Assembly: GCF_002161235.1 (NCBI RefSeq)
Contig: NZ_NFHE01000019.1
Coordinates: 1 to 52,046, forward strand
Source of the DNA: Pseudoflavonifractor sp. An85
Lineage (GTDB): Bacteria > Bacillota > Clostridia > Oscillospirales > Oscillospiraceae
Length of the DNA stretch: 52,046 bases
Reading direction: 5' to 3'
Shown here piece after piece: positions 37,201 to 44,504 of the stretch (position 1 is the first letter of the stretch; each line of letters starts with the position of its first letter). A program made the translations under genes and the position numbers. The notes beneath the pieces were generated by a model that saw nothing but the letters and a program-made list of their open reading frames with translations, was not told where the DNA came from and searched no databases.

Positions 37201-37791
37201 ATGAAGAAAAAGCTCATTTCGCTGGCCGGCGCTATGATGCTGGTTGTGGCTATGGCTGCTTCTGCCATGGCTGCTCCCGCTCCTAGCGTTGATGAATCCA
37301 TCGTCCCTGAGATCAAGGGCGAGATCGTTGCCAGCAACGGCACTGTCGTGAAGGCCGAGGATATCACCATTGGTGAGTCCAAGGTTGCCCTCGACCTGAA
37401 GGACGAGGCCGTCTCCAAGCTCGTGGCCGACGTGAAGAACGCCAAGGTGCACTCCATCTTTGACGTGACTCTGGCCAACGCCGACAAGGTCTTTGCCAAC
37501 GGCGGCACCGTGAAGATCCCCTTCTCCGTTGCTGGTATTGCTGGCAAGGACGTGAAGGTGCTTCACTACAACGGCACCGCTTGGGAGGTTGTACCCTCCT
37601 CTGTGAGCGGTAATGTTGTGACTGCCACCTTCACCAGCCTGTCTCCCGTGGCTATCGTTGTGGGTGACGCTCAGACTGGCGGAGTCGTGGAAGACGATGA
37701 CTTGGGCATGGGCTTCGAGACCATCGCTGTGATGGGCGTGGCTCTGTGCGCTGTGGTGTTCTTCTTCTCCGTGAAGAAGGCTCGCGCCTAA
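37201..37791 (+). CDS. Secreted surface protein with C-terminal membrane anchor, likely sortase partner
   Basis: 196 aa: signal peptide (about residues 1-25, cleaving after SAMA), a beta-rich middle, then DAQTGGVVEDDDLG, a hydrophobic helix and KKARA at the end. That is the layout of a sorting signal, but there is no LPxTG. AQTG is the nearest equivalent and is only a suggestion. Codon use is strongly biased and the AATAGGAGG ribosome-binding site is strong, pointing to high expression. The 77-bp gap after the sortase gene holds a weak GGTGT/ACACC hairpin. Confidence 0.8.
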   Translation: MKKKLISLAGAMMLVVAMAASAMAAPAPSVDESIVPEIKGEIVASNGTVVKAEDITIGESKVALDLKDEAVSKLVADVKNAKVHSIFDVTLANADKVFANGGTVKIPFSVAGIAGKDVKVLHYNGTAWEVVPSSVSGNVVTATFTSLSPVAIVVGDAQTGGVVEDDDLGMGFETIAVMGVALCAVVFFFSVKKARA

Positions 37792-37807
37792 GAAGCTTCT
37801 GACTGGG

Positions 37808-37837
37808 GGCAAGCGCGCCGAATTCGGTGCGCTTGCC
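37808..37837 (+). terminator. Hairpin after the surface-protein gene
   Basis: GGCAAGCGC and GCGCTTGCC (9-bp stem, extended by GCC/GGT) followed by TTCGTCTGT; moderate terminator without a continuous T-run. Confidence 0.6.
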
Positions 37838-37949
37838 TTCGTCTGTACAGGATTGCAGTTTGCTCCAGCGGTTCGGACTGTGATCCTGTATGGTCGAAAC
37901 TCATGGAGCAGAGGGTACACACAAATTTGTGAGAAATGAGAGATGGAAT

Positions 37950-39833
37950 ATGAACTTAAATAAGCTGTGGAAGTCATTGTTTATCATGGTGGTGGACGTG
38001 ATCCTATTGTGCTTGTCCGCCTGGGTTGCTCTGCTGGTTCGGTTTGACTTTACGGGGCGGGAAATCCCGACGCAGTATCTCAATGCTGCGTACTACTGTG
38101 TGTTAATCCAGAGCATCGTGATGCTGTTGGTGTTCTGGTGGCAGCGCATGTATCAGTTTATCTGGCGCACGGTGAACGCGGTGGATGTGGCGCAGATGAT
38201 TGCTTCTGTTCTACTTTCCTATGCTCTTGGCTTTATTGTGTGCAACTTTGCGGATGTAAACTTGCCCCGCAGTGTTTGGTTTATGATGCTGGTGTTCCAG
38301 ATGATTCTTTTGGTGGGAGTGCGGTGCAGCCTCCGGTTTGTGGGAGTGTTTCGCACCACCTTTGTGCGGCACGATGCGGACGGGGCCAGAGTGATGCTCA
38401 TTGGAGCCGGTCAGGCGGGGCAGATTCTGGCTCGGGAACTGCGAGCCAGTCGCAAAGTGAATGGGCGGCTGTGCTGTGCCATTGACGATAATCCCCAGTT
38501 GCAGGGAAAGTATATTGACGGCGTGCGCATTGTAGGTGGTCGCAACTGTATTGGCGATGCGGTCAAGCGATATGGAATTACAGAAATTATCTTTGCCATT
38601 CCCACCGCCAAGGAAGAGGATCGGACCGCTATTTTGAATATCTGCAATCAAACTGGCTGTCACCTCCGGGTGCTGCCTGGACTGTATCAGCTGCTCAACG
38701 GCGAGGTCAGTATGGCGGCTGTGAAGGACGTGCAGGTGGAAGACCTGCTGGGCCGCACCCCGGTGAAGTTGGATACCAATGTGGTGTCGCGGTTTCTCCA
38801 AGGTAAGGCGGTCATGGTCACTGGCGGTGGTGGATCCATTGGCAGCGAGTTATGCCGCCAAATTGCCAAGTACCGTCCCAGACAGTTGATTGTTCTGGAT
38901 ATCTATGAGAACAATGCCTATGATATTCAGCAGGAGCTGAAGCGCACGTATGGCAGACAGTTGAACCTTGTGGTAGAGATTGCGTCCATTCGGGATAAAA
39001 AGCGCATTTATCAGATTTTCCAGGACTATCGTCCCGATGTAGTGTTCCACGCAGCAGCCCATAAGCATGTGCCCCTGATGGAAGAGTGTCCGGCTGAGGC
39101 CATCAAGAACAATGTCTTTGGCACTTACCACGTGGTGCGGGCAGCGGAGAAGTTCGGTGTACAGAAGTTTGTGATGATCTCCACCGACAAGGCGGTGAAT
39201 CCCACCAACCTCATGGGTGCCACCAAGCGGTTCTGCGAAATGATTCTCCAAAGCCGTCGGGACAGTGCCACGGAGTTCTGTGCGGTACGCTTTGGTAACG
39301 TGCTGGGTTCCAATGGCTCGGTGGTGCCTCTGTTCAAACGTCAGATTGAAAGCGGCGGCCCGGTGACCATTACAGACAAGCGGATCATTCGTTACTTTAT
39401 GACCATTCCCGAGGCAGCCATGCTGGTGCTGGAAGCGGGGGCCATGGCCAAGCAGAGCCAGATCTTTGTTCTGGACATGGGTGAGCCGGTGAAGATTCTC
39501 ACTTTGGCCGAGAACCTCATCCGCCTGTCCGGCTTGAGGCCCTATGAGGACATCCAGATTGTCGAAGTGGGACTGCGCCCCGGTGAGAAGCTGTATGAGG
39601 AACTGCTCATGCGCAGCGAGAACCTGATTGAAACCCCCAATCAAAAAATCTTTGTGGAGGAGCAGAGCTTTATTCCTCAAAAAGAGATTATGTGCGGATT
39701 GATTTCCTTGGACAACCTGGTGACGGCAGAGCGGCCTAACGATGAAATTATCGCGCTGATGAAGCAGCTGGTGCCCACTTATCGAGACCCCGAAGAGGTC
39801 AACCGTGAAGCAGAGAAGACCCTCTGTGGCTAA
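37950..39833 (+). CDS. Membrane UDP-GlcNAc 4,6-dehydratase, PglF/CapD/WbpM-like
   Basis: 627 aa. Four N-terminal membrane helices (about residues 10-130) are followed by a first Rossmann-like domain (LIGAGQAGQILARE) and then the catalytic SDR domain (TGGGGSIGSELCRQIAKY). The active site has STDKAVNPTN and MGATKR in place of the usual YxxxK, typical of the membrane dehydratases of this family. Its 4-keto-6-deoxy product is the expected substrate of the PglE-like aminotransferase at 19.9 kb, so the pathway genes bracket the locus. ATG 37950 is my choice; ATG 37890 lacks an RBS. Confidence 0.92.
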   Translation: MNLNKLWKSLFIMVVDVILLCLSAWVALLVRFDFTGREIPTQYLNAAYYCVLIQSIVMLLVFWWQRMYQFIWRTVNAVDVAQMIASVLLSYALGFIVCNFADVNLPRSVWFMMLVFQMILLVGVRCSLRFVGVFRTTFVRHDADGARVMLIGAGQAGQILARELRASRKVNGRLCCAIDDNPQLQGKYIDGVRIVGGRNCIGDAVKRYGITEIIFAIPTAKEEDRTAILNICNQTGCHLRVLPGLYQLLNGEVSMAAVKDVQVEDLLGRTPVKLDTNVVSRFLQGKAVMVTGGGGSIGSELCRQIAKYRPRQLIVLDIYENNAYDIQQELKRTYGRQLNLVVEIASIRDKKRIYQIFQDYRPDVVFHAAAHKHVPLMEECPAEAIKNNVFGTYHVVRAAEKFGVQKFVMISTDKAVNPTNLMGATKRFCEMILQSRRDSATEFCAVRFGNVLGSNGSVVPLFKRQIESGGPVTITDKRIIRYFMTIPEAAMLVLEAGAMAKQSQIFVLDMGEPVKILTLAENLIRLSGLRPYEDIQIVEVGLRPGEKLYEELLMRSENLIETPNQKIFVEEQSFIPQKEIMCGLISLDNLVTAERPNDEIIALMKQLVPTYRDPEEVNREAEKTLCG

Positions 39834-39836
39834 ATG

Positions 39837-39876
39837 AAACAACCTGGCTTCCCATACGGGGAGCCAGGTTGTTTTT
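39837..39876 (+). terminator. Terminator at the end of the capsule locus
   Basis: AAACAACCTGGCT and AGCCAGGTTGTTT with a T5 run; strong intrinsic terminator after the PglF-like gene. Confidence 0.9.
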
Positions 39877-39951
39877 ATGAGAGATAACACTCACCCGATC
39901 CTCAAACCGGAACTTGGGAAGTAAGCGTCAAACCTAGCAGCACATAGTAAA

Positions 39952-39984
39952 AGCCATCCCGGAGTTTTGTGCTCTGGGATGGCT
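39952..39984 (-). terminator. Terminator inside the IS66 left end
   Basis: AGCCATCCC and GGGATGGCT with an inner GGAG/CTCT; on the minus strand it is followed by TTTTACT. It ends the tnpABC-passenger transcript just before the IS end. Confidence 0.75.
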
Positions 39985-39997
39985 CAGGGTTATTCAC

Positions 39998-40534
39998 TTA
40001 GAAAGAGAAATGTATTGTATGGTTTCTCTTTGCGTTCATGTACGCTTCCTTGAAGTCCTCTCTTGCACCTTTGCCGAAGTAGATATGGTACGGTACAACC
40101 AGTCCATCCGAAATAATGCTGCCCCGGAAAGGAATTAACACAGCATCCAGCAGCACGGGACTTTCTCCAAGCATCTCCGCCCAGGTGGAGAACAATCCCT
40201 TTACCACATAAACCGACCCATCTTCCGCTGAGATAAACACAGAACCCTTTTTTAGATGTCGTTCCAGAATATATCTGCCCGGTTTGCATTGTTTCCATCC
40301 TGCAACGATTTGCGCATATTCCTTCGGCAGCTCAGCTATAGCGAGATATTCCTCTATAACCTCAATGTGTGACCACAAATAGTCCGCAATTGCTTTGGCA
40401 TCGCTTGCGTCAACTCCCTGCCTTTGGTCTATCGTCTCTGTTTCGGGACACACATGGTACTTCTTGTTCACAAAATCCAACAGTGGAAACCATAACTGGT
40501 AAAAAAGCTCAGCATCAGATTGTTCCAGTCTCAT
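39998..40534 (-). CDS. IS66 passenger gene, uncharacterised 178-aa protein
   Basis: Soluble, acidic-aromatic protein with no signal or membrane segment. Contains WFPLLDFVNKKY, DYLWSHIEVIEEYLA, a SVFISAEDGSVYVVKGL beta region and LIPFRGSIISDGLV. It has its own AAAGGAGC RBS and lies 36 bp after tnpC on the same strand, inside the TSD-bounded element, so it travels with the IS. I do not recognise a family. Possible roles include transposition accessory or host-effect protein, but nothing in the sequence decides this. Confidence 0.8.
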   Translation of the reverse strand: MRLEQSDAELFYQLWFPLLDFVNKKYHVCPETETIDQRQGVDASDAKAIADYLWSHIEVIEEYLAIAELPKEYAQIVAGWKQCKPGRYILERHLKKGSVFISAEDGSVYVVKGLFSTWAEMLGESPVLLDAVLIPFRGSIISDGLVVPYHIYFGKGAREDFKEAYMNAKRNHTIHFSF

Positions 40535-40570
40535 ATCTTGCTCCTTTGTGTATTTTGAAAGTGTCCAACG

Positions 40571-42184
40571 CTACTTTGTTCTGCATCCTGCCGGTGCGTT
40601 CCAGGGCAGCAGCTTTTCGGGCATATCCGGATTTTTCAGGTCGGCTTTGTTTGTGTTTTTCAGCAGCCAGGTCAGGTATTGATAGGGATCCAGCCCATTC
40701 TCAATGGCGGTCTGGATCAGGCTGAACATAATGGCGCTTCCTTTCGCTCCCTTGGGCGTGTTGGCAAACATGAAGTTCTTCCGGTCAATGACAAAGGGCT
40801 TGATACTTCTTTCTGCCCGGTTATTGCTCAATTCCAGCCTGCTGTCTTTTAGATAGTTCGTCAGGTAAGGCCACTGCTCATTCAGGTAAGTAAACGCCTT
40901 CCCCAGGGCAGACTTGGGTGCCGCTGTTTTGGAATTTGCCCATGCAAACATCGCGTCTAAAACAGGTTTTGCCTGTTTCAGTCGCTCGTTATATCTTTCT
41001 TTTGCTGTTTTCTCTGCCAATCCCTGTTCAATCTCAAACAGGAGATTGCAGTAGGCAAGTCCTTGGGATGCGGAACTGCCTTTCGCCTTTCCTTTGGGTA
41101 GTGACTTCACTGCCTCGTCGAATTTTCTCCGGGCGTGAGCCCAGCATCCAACCACTGTAATATCCTCTGGCAGGCTGTGGTATCCCTGGTACCCATCTGT
41201 ATGGAGATACCCCTTATATCCGGCAAGAAACTCCTTAGGATGCTTTGCACCGCGACCAGGCTGGTATTCATACAGGACAATCGGTTTGTCCGTATCGCCA
41301 CTGGTCCGGTACAGCCACATATAGCTCTCACTTTGCGGTGCTTTCCCGGGTTCATGCAGCACCTGCAGGGTAGTCTCATCCCCATGGAGGACATCTCTTT
41401 TCAGTAGCTCCTTGTGCAGTTGCTTATACACGGGTGTCAGGTAATCTTCCGTTACTTTCAAAATCCAGTTGGACATAGTCTGGCGGCTCAGCTGGATACC
41501 CTGACGGTTTATCTCCTGTTCCTGCCGGTACAGAGGAGAACCCATAACAAACTTCTGTGTCATGATATGGGCAATGGCCTCCGGTGTAGCAAAGCTGCCG
41601 GGAATGATGTTCTTTTCCCGGGGCGCTTTCACAACAGGCGTCTCGCAGCCCTCGTCAGCATTTTCACTGCAGCTTTTGCAGGCGTAGGTGTAGTAAATAT
41701 CCTCCCGGACGATATACTGGGCAGGTATGATTTCCAGTGTCTTGACCACTTCCTTGCCGATCTCCGTCATGGTATCCCCGCACTGAGGGCAGACCAAATC
41801 CTCACCCTCCAGACGATGCTCCACCTGCTTCGTAGGGATTCCTTCCGGGATGGTATCCAGAGTGTAGGTATGCTTCTTGTGCCGCTTGTGGCCTGCCCCA
41901 TCGGTGGCTTCCGGTTCCTCTTTTTCCGCAGTGGAGAACACCTCGGCTTCGTTGAACAGGAAGCTCAGCTGCTCCATGAAAGATTCGTCCGTCTTCTCGG
42001 AGGACGCGCCAAACCGCTTGTGCCGGGCAATGCGCAGGGCTTCCGTCAGCAGCTCTATCTGACTTTCCAAACGGGAAATGCGCTCGTCCTGAGATGCCAG
42101 TCGAGCGTTCTTTTCCTCATATTCCGCCCGGGAAATGGTCACCATTTCCGGGTTGCTTGTCTGGAAATCATTCGTACTTTTCAT
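40571..42184 (-). CDS. tnpC: IS66 transposase
   Basis: 537-aa DDE transposase. N-terminal coiled segment (about 25-55), a CPQCGDTM zinc-ribbon near residue 134, then the catalytic core with HGDETTLQV, LHTDGYQGY and the Glu in NNRAERSIKPFVI. Full length and apparently intact. Confidence 0.95.
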   Translation of the reverse strand: MKSTNDFQTSNPEMVTISRAEYEEKNARLASQDERISRLESQIELLTEALRIARHKRFGASSEKTDESFMEQLSFLFNEAEVFSTAEKEEPEATDGAGHKRHKKHTYTLDTIPEGIPTKQVEHRLEGEDLVCPQCGDTMTEIGKEVVKTLEIIPAQYIVREDIYYTYACKSCSENADEGCETPVVKAPREKNIIPGSFATPEAIAHIMTQKFVMGSPLYRQEQEINRQGIQLSRQTMSNWILKVTEDYLTPVYKQLHKELLKRDVLHGDETTLQVLHEPGKAPQSESYMWLYRTSGDTDKPIVLYEYQPGRGAKHPKEFLAGYKGYLHTDGYQGYHSLPEDITVVGCWAHARRKFDEAVKSLPKGKAKGSSASQGLAYCNLLFEIEQGLAEKTAKERYNERLKQAKPVLDAMFAWANSKTAAPKSALGKAFTYLNEQWPYLTNYLKDSRLELSNNRAERSIKPFVIDRKNFMFANTPKGAKGSAIMFSLIQTAIENGLDPYQYLTWLLKNTNKADLKNPDMPEKLLPWNAPAGCRTK

Positions 42185-42236
42185 GTGTTGATTATACCAT
42201 ATTCTGCCTGAAAAGTACAGTAAAATAGGAAATTTC

Positions 42237-42593
42237 TCAAATAATTTCCAGACCTTTTACCGGCCTGTGGGCCTTTGGCTGGTCGATACTCAGGCCCTCC
42301 ATGAGCCAACGATATTGCTGGGCAGTTAGCGTTTTGGCTTCACTTTCTTTCCTGGGCCATTGGAAAGAACCCGACTCCAGCCTCTTGTAAAGCAGCACAA
42401 ACCCGTTCCCTTCCCAGTACAGTGCCTTGATCCGATCCCGGCGTCGACCGCAGAACAGGAAAAGGGTGTTGGCGAAAGGATCCAGATGGAACTGCTTCTG
42501 AACCATGGCGGCCAGGCCGTCAATGCCGCGCCGCAGGTCGGTGTAGCCGCAGGCAATGTAGACCTTGTCCGCTCCCGTGAAATCGCTCAGCAT
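42237..42593 (-). CDS. tnpB: IS66 accessory protein TnpB
   Basis: 118 aa, full-length TnpB (Orf2) with YIACGYTDLRRGIDGLA, the FLFCGRRRDRIKALYWEGNG core and LYKRLESG. Needed for transposition of IS66 elements; precise function not settled. Its start overlaps the tnpA end by 7 bp, as is usual in this family. Confidence 0.95.
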   Translation of the reverse strand: MLSDFTGADKVYIACGYTDLRRGIDGLAAMVQKQFHLDPFANTLFLFCGRRRDRIKALYWEGNGFVLLYKRLESGSFQWPRKESEAKTLTAQQYRWLMEGLSIDQPKAHRPVKGLEII

Positions 42594-42913
42594 GATTTCA
42601 GAATCCGCAGAACCGTTTCCACGGTGGCCGCATCCGCACCATTGTAAATCTCAGCCTCAACTCCGGAAGTCCGGACCGTGACAGCTAAGCCGCTGGATGG
42701 CCGAACATTAGGTGTTGGTGTAATTTCTGCAAAGGCAGGCTGCCGAATCGACTGCTGTTGTTCCGACAGTGTTTGGAATAGCCGCCTTTGCCAGTAGTAA
42801 TAGGTCTTTTCAGAAAGACCGTTTTCCTGACACCAGGCCCGGACAGTCATTCCGCTGCTGCGGCAGGCCATGATCCTGGCGGTCCAATTCTCCAAACGTT
42901 CCTGCTTGGACAT
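42587..42913 (-). CDS. tnpA: IS66 accessory protein TnpA
   Basis: 108-aa helix-turn-helix protein (RMACRSSGMTVRAWCQENGLSEKTYYYWQRRLF), the TnpA (Orf1) of IS66. A GTG at 42934 would add seven residues. I chose the ATG because family members usually begin M-(S/N)-K-Q-E-R, though the ribosome-binding site is not clear for either. Confidence 0.88.
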   Translation of the reverse strand: MSKQERLENWTARIMACRSSGMTVRAWCQENGLSEKTYYYWQRRLFQTLSEQQQSIRQPAFAEITPTPNVRPSSGLAVTVRTSGVEAEIYNGADAATVETVLRILKSC

Positions 42914-43068
42914 TACTTGCAGACTTTGCTCCACTTTTGACCATCTTCCAATGTGTCAAATACCTCCCTTGGACTGCATGAGAGATATTTCAAGTTTTGG
43001 GATATTGTCTCATGCCCTGACCCGCAATTCAAGCCGCGGGGAGGTTTTACGCTTACCTTGGGAATGCC

Positions 43069-43097
43069 ACATACTTGGAGGCATTGACACATATATA
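43069..43097 (+). promoter_or_regulatory. Sigma-E-like promoter of spoIIID
   Basis: ACATACT, 14-bp spacer and CATATATA resemble mother-cell sigma-E promoters. The same elements with the same spacing are kept in the duplicated copy at 19403-19431, which supports the call. The IS66 target duplication ends only 4 bp upstream. Confidence 0.5.
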
Positions 43098-43149
43098 TGC
43101 TCCTGTGAGAACCATGAGGGAGTGTTGCCGGTTTGAAAGGGAACATGGA
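43087..43149 (+). repeat. spoIIID promoter/start region (S), partner of 19421-19483
   Basis: 58 of 63 bases match the copy near 19.4 kb, covering the -10 region, leader, ribosome-binding site GAAAGGGAAC and the first codon. This copy is attached to the intact gene. Confidence 0.8.
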
Positions 43150-43381
43150 AGAGCGAGCCTGTGAAATGGCACTGTACATCATAGAGGAGAAGGGCACAGT
43201 GCGCAGTGCTGCCCGGAAATTTGGCTTGAGCAAATCTACGGTTCACAAGGATCTGTCTGAGCGGTTGCCCACCTTTAACCGCCCTCTGTATGAGCAGGTG
43301 AAGGCGGTGCTGGAGGTCAACAAGGCCCAGCGGCACATTCGGGGCGGCTTGGCCACCCGGAAAAAGTACAAGGGAATCTAA
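43145..43381 (+). CDS. spoIIID: Stage III sporulation transcriptional regulator SpoIIID
   Basis: 78-aa DNA-binding protein that adjusts mother-cell gene expression after engulfment. The HTH TVRSAARKFGLSKSTVHKDLSERLP (starting at Thr18) and the C-terminal basic RHIRGGLATRKKYKG match known SpoIIID closely. ATG 43145 sits behind GAAAGGGAAC. It is the only sporulation regulator in the window and shows that the organism forms, or once formed, endospores. Confidence 0.95.
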   Translation: MEERACEMALYIIEEKGTVRSAARKFGLSKSTVHKDLSERLPTFNRPLYEQVKAVLEVNKAQRHIRGGLATRKKYKGI

Positions 43382-43383
43382 AA

Positions 43384-43419
43384 CAGCAGCTGGCTGGGAC
43401 ACGTCCCAGCCAGCTGCTG
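43384..43419. terminator. Terminator between spoIIID and the membrane protein gene
   Basis: A 17-bp stem, CAGCAGCTGGCTGGGAC / GTCCCAGCCAGCTGCTG. It is followed by TTTT on the minus strand and by GCGTAAT on the plus strand; it best serves the minus-strand operon. Confidence 0.8.
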
Positions 43420-43427
43420 GCGTAATA

Positions 43428-43931
43428 TCAGGATGAGGAGACCCAGGTGGACAGCTTGCGCTGTACAGTTCCCAGGAAGACTCCCACATACCACACCCCC
43501 ACCAGCATGGCTACGCCAATCTGCACGGGCAGAGAGCCCATTTCGGCCACACCCACGGGGGAGAGAATGGTCAGGCCGATGGCCCAGCCACACAGCCAGG
43601 AAGGGCAGAAAATCCAGCGGGGAGCCAGGGCGGAGAGGAGCACTGCCAGACCGCCCAGGACAAACAGGGTGACAAACAGCTCCACATCCGGATAAAGCTC
43701 CATCCACTCCATGGTGTACAGGGCTATCACGGCCCAGAAGTCACCCAACAGGAAGCCAAGGGACAGGGAGACCGGGGTACTGTGCCGCCCCCATTCCGCG
43801 GAGTGAACCCCGGCGCAGATGAGGGCCACGGCGCCTGTGGTGACTCCTAAGTAAGGGGCGGCCACCGCCCACAAAGGGGGGAGCAGGGCGATGCACAGGG
43901 CCAGGGTCCAGGTATCGGTGTGTCGTTTCAT
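43428..43931 (-). CDS. Small integral membrane protein, DUF1097-like
   Basis: 167 aa with five or six hydrophobic helices and a Trp/Gly pattern (SLGFLLGDFWAVIALY) resembling DUF1097 proteins. No known function. Last gene of the chalcone-isomerase operon, with RBS GGAGG before ATG 43931. A role in flavonoid uptake or export is only suggested by context. Confidence 0.75.
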   Translation of the reverse strand: MKRHTDTWTLALCIALLPPLWAVAAPYLGVTTGAVALICAGVHSAEWGRHSTPVSLSLGFLLGDFWAVIALYTMEWMELYPDVELFVTLFVLGGLAVLLSALAPRWIFCPSWLCGWAIGLTILSPVGVAEMGSLPVQIGVAMLVGVWYVGVFLGTVQRKLSTWVSSS

Positions 43932-43953
43932 GAATCAACCTCCAAATGACAGA

Positions 43954-43983
43954 AATGGGCCATTGCTTCTGCAATGGCCCATT
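43954..43983 (-). terminator. Hairpin between the two membrane-protein genes
   Basis: AATGGGCCATTGC and GCAATGGCCCATT form a perfect 13-bp stem with a 4-nt loop in the 60-bp gap. No T-run follows on the minus strand, so it may be a processing or stability hairpin. Confidence 0.5.
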
Positions 43984-43991
43984 GGGAAGAA

Positions 43992-44465
43992 TTAGTGCTG
44001 GGGAACACCCCGGGGAGTTTTGGTGCACAGCGCACCGGTGATGGGCATGCCCACACCAAAGGTGACAAAGGCAACCACCAGAGCAAAGACATAGGTGGGG
44101 CCAAAGCTGCCCAGGAAGGCCAGGAAGAACACAGGACCCAGGGAAAAGCCCACATTCATGAAGAGCATGATGAGGCTCATCAGGAAGGTCATCACAAAGC
44201 TAATGGAAGCCACGCGCAGGATGTGGAAGAGCAGGCCGTTCTCATTCTTGACCCGACAGAAACGGGCGAAGCCGTCCCCCAAGCCTTTGAGGTCGATGTA
44301 GGTACCGATGGTAAAGGTGACAGCAAAGGCTGGGATGAAATCCATACAGAACTGTTCGAAACTCAGGTTTCCATTGCGAAAGGCAATAAAGACAGGAAGT
44401 GCAATGGCAAAAGCAATGGCGAAAATGGTGTTGAATACAATGCCGAATTGATCTTTGCGAAACAT
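43992..44465 (-). CDS. Small four-helix membrane protein, function unknown
   Basis: 157 aa, four predicted membrane helices (TIFAIAFAIALPVFI, PAFAVTFTIGTYI, SISFVMTFLMSLIMLF, FLAFLGSFGPTYVFALVVAF) and basic tail. Possibly a DUF2798-type protein. RBS GGAGAG; ATG 44471 is the alternative start. In the flavonoid operon between the LVIVD gene and the DUF1097-like gene. Confidence 0.72.
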   Translation of the reverse strand: MFRKDQFGIVFNTIFAIAFAIALPVFIAFRNGNLSFEQFCMDFIPAFAVTFTIGTYIDLKGLGDGFARFCRVKNENGLLFHILRVASISFVMTFLMSLIMLFMNVGFSLGPVFFLAFLGSFGPTYVFALVVAFVTFGVGMPITGALCTKTPRGVPQH

Positions 44466-44504
44466 CTTCATCTCTCCATTCGTTCCATAGACTTGGGGGG
44501 AACA

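Larger units (their letters stand above)
39921..43056 (-). mobile_element. Complete IS66-family insertion sequence with passenger gene
   Basis: The ends are inverted repeats starting GTAAGCG, the IS66 signature. GTAAGCGTCAAACCT at 39921-39935 matches GTAAGCGTAAAACCT read on the minus strand from 43056, 14 of 15. The element is flanked by an exact 8-bp target duplication, CTTGGGAA, at 39913-39920 and 43057-43064, the size expected for IS66. It is 3136 bp and carries tnpA, tnpB, tnpC and, downstream of tnpC, a 178-aa passenger gene, all on the minus strand. Confidence 0.95.

Noticed and set aside
37651-37791. Canonical LPxTG sorting motif in the surface protein
   Set aside because: The C terminus has the helix and basic tail but no LPxTG or NPQTN; only AQTG is present.
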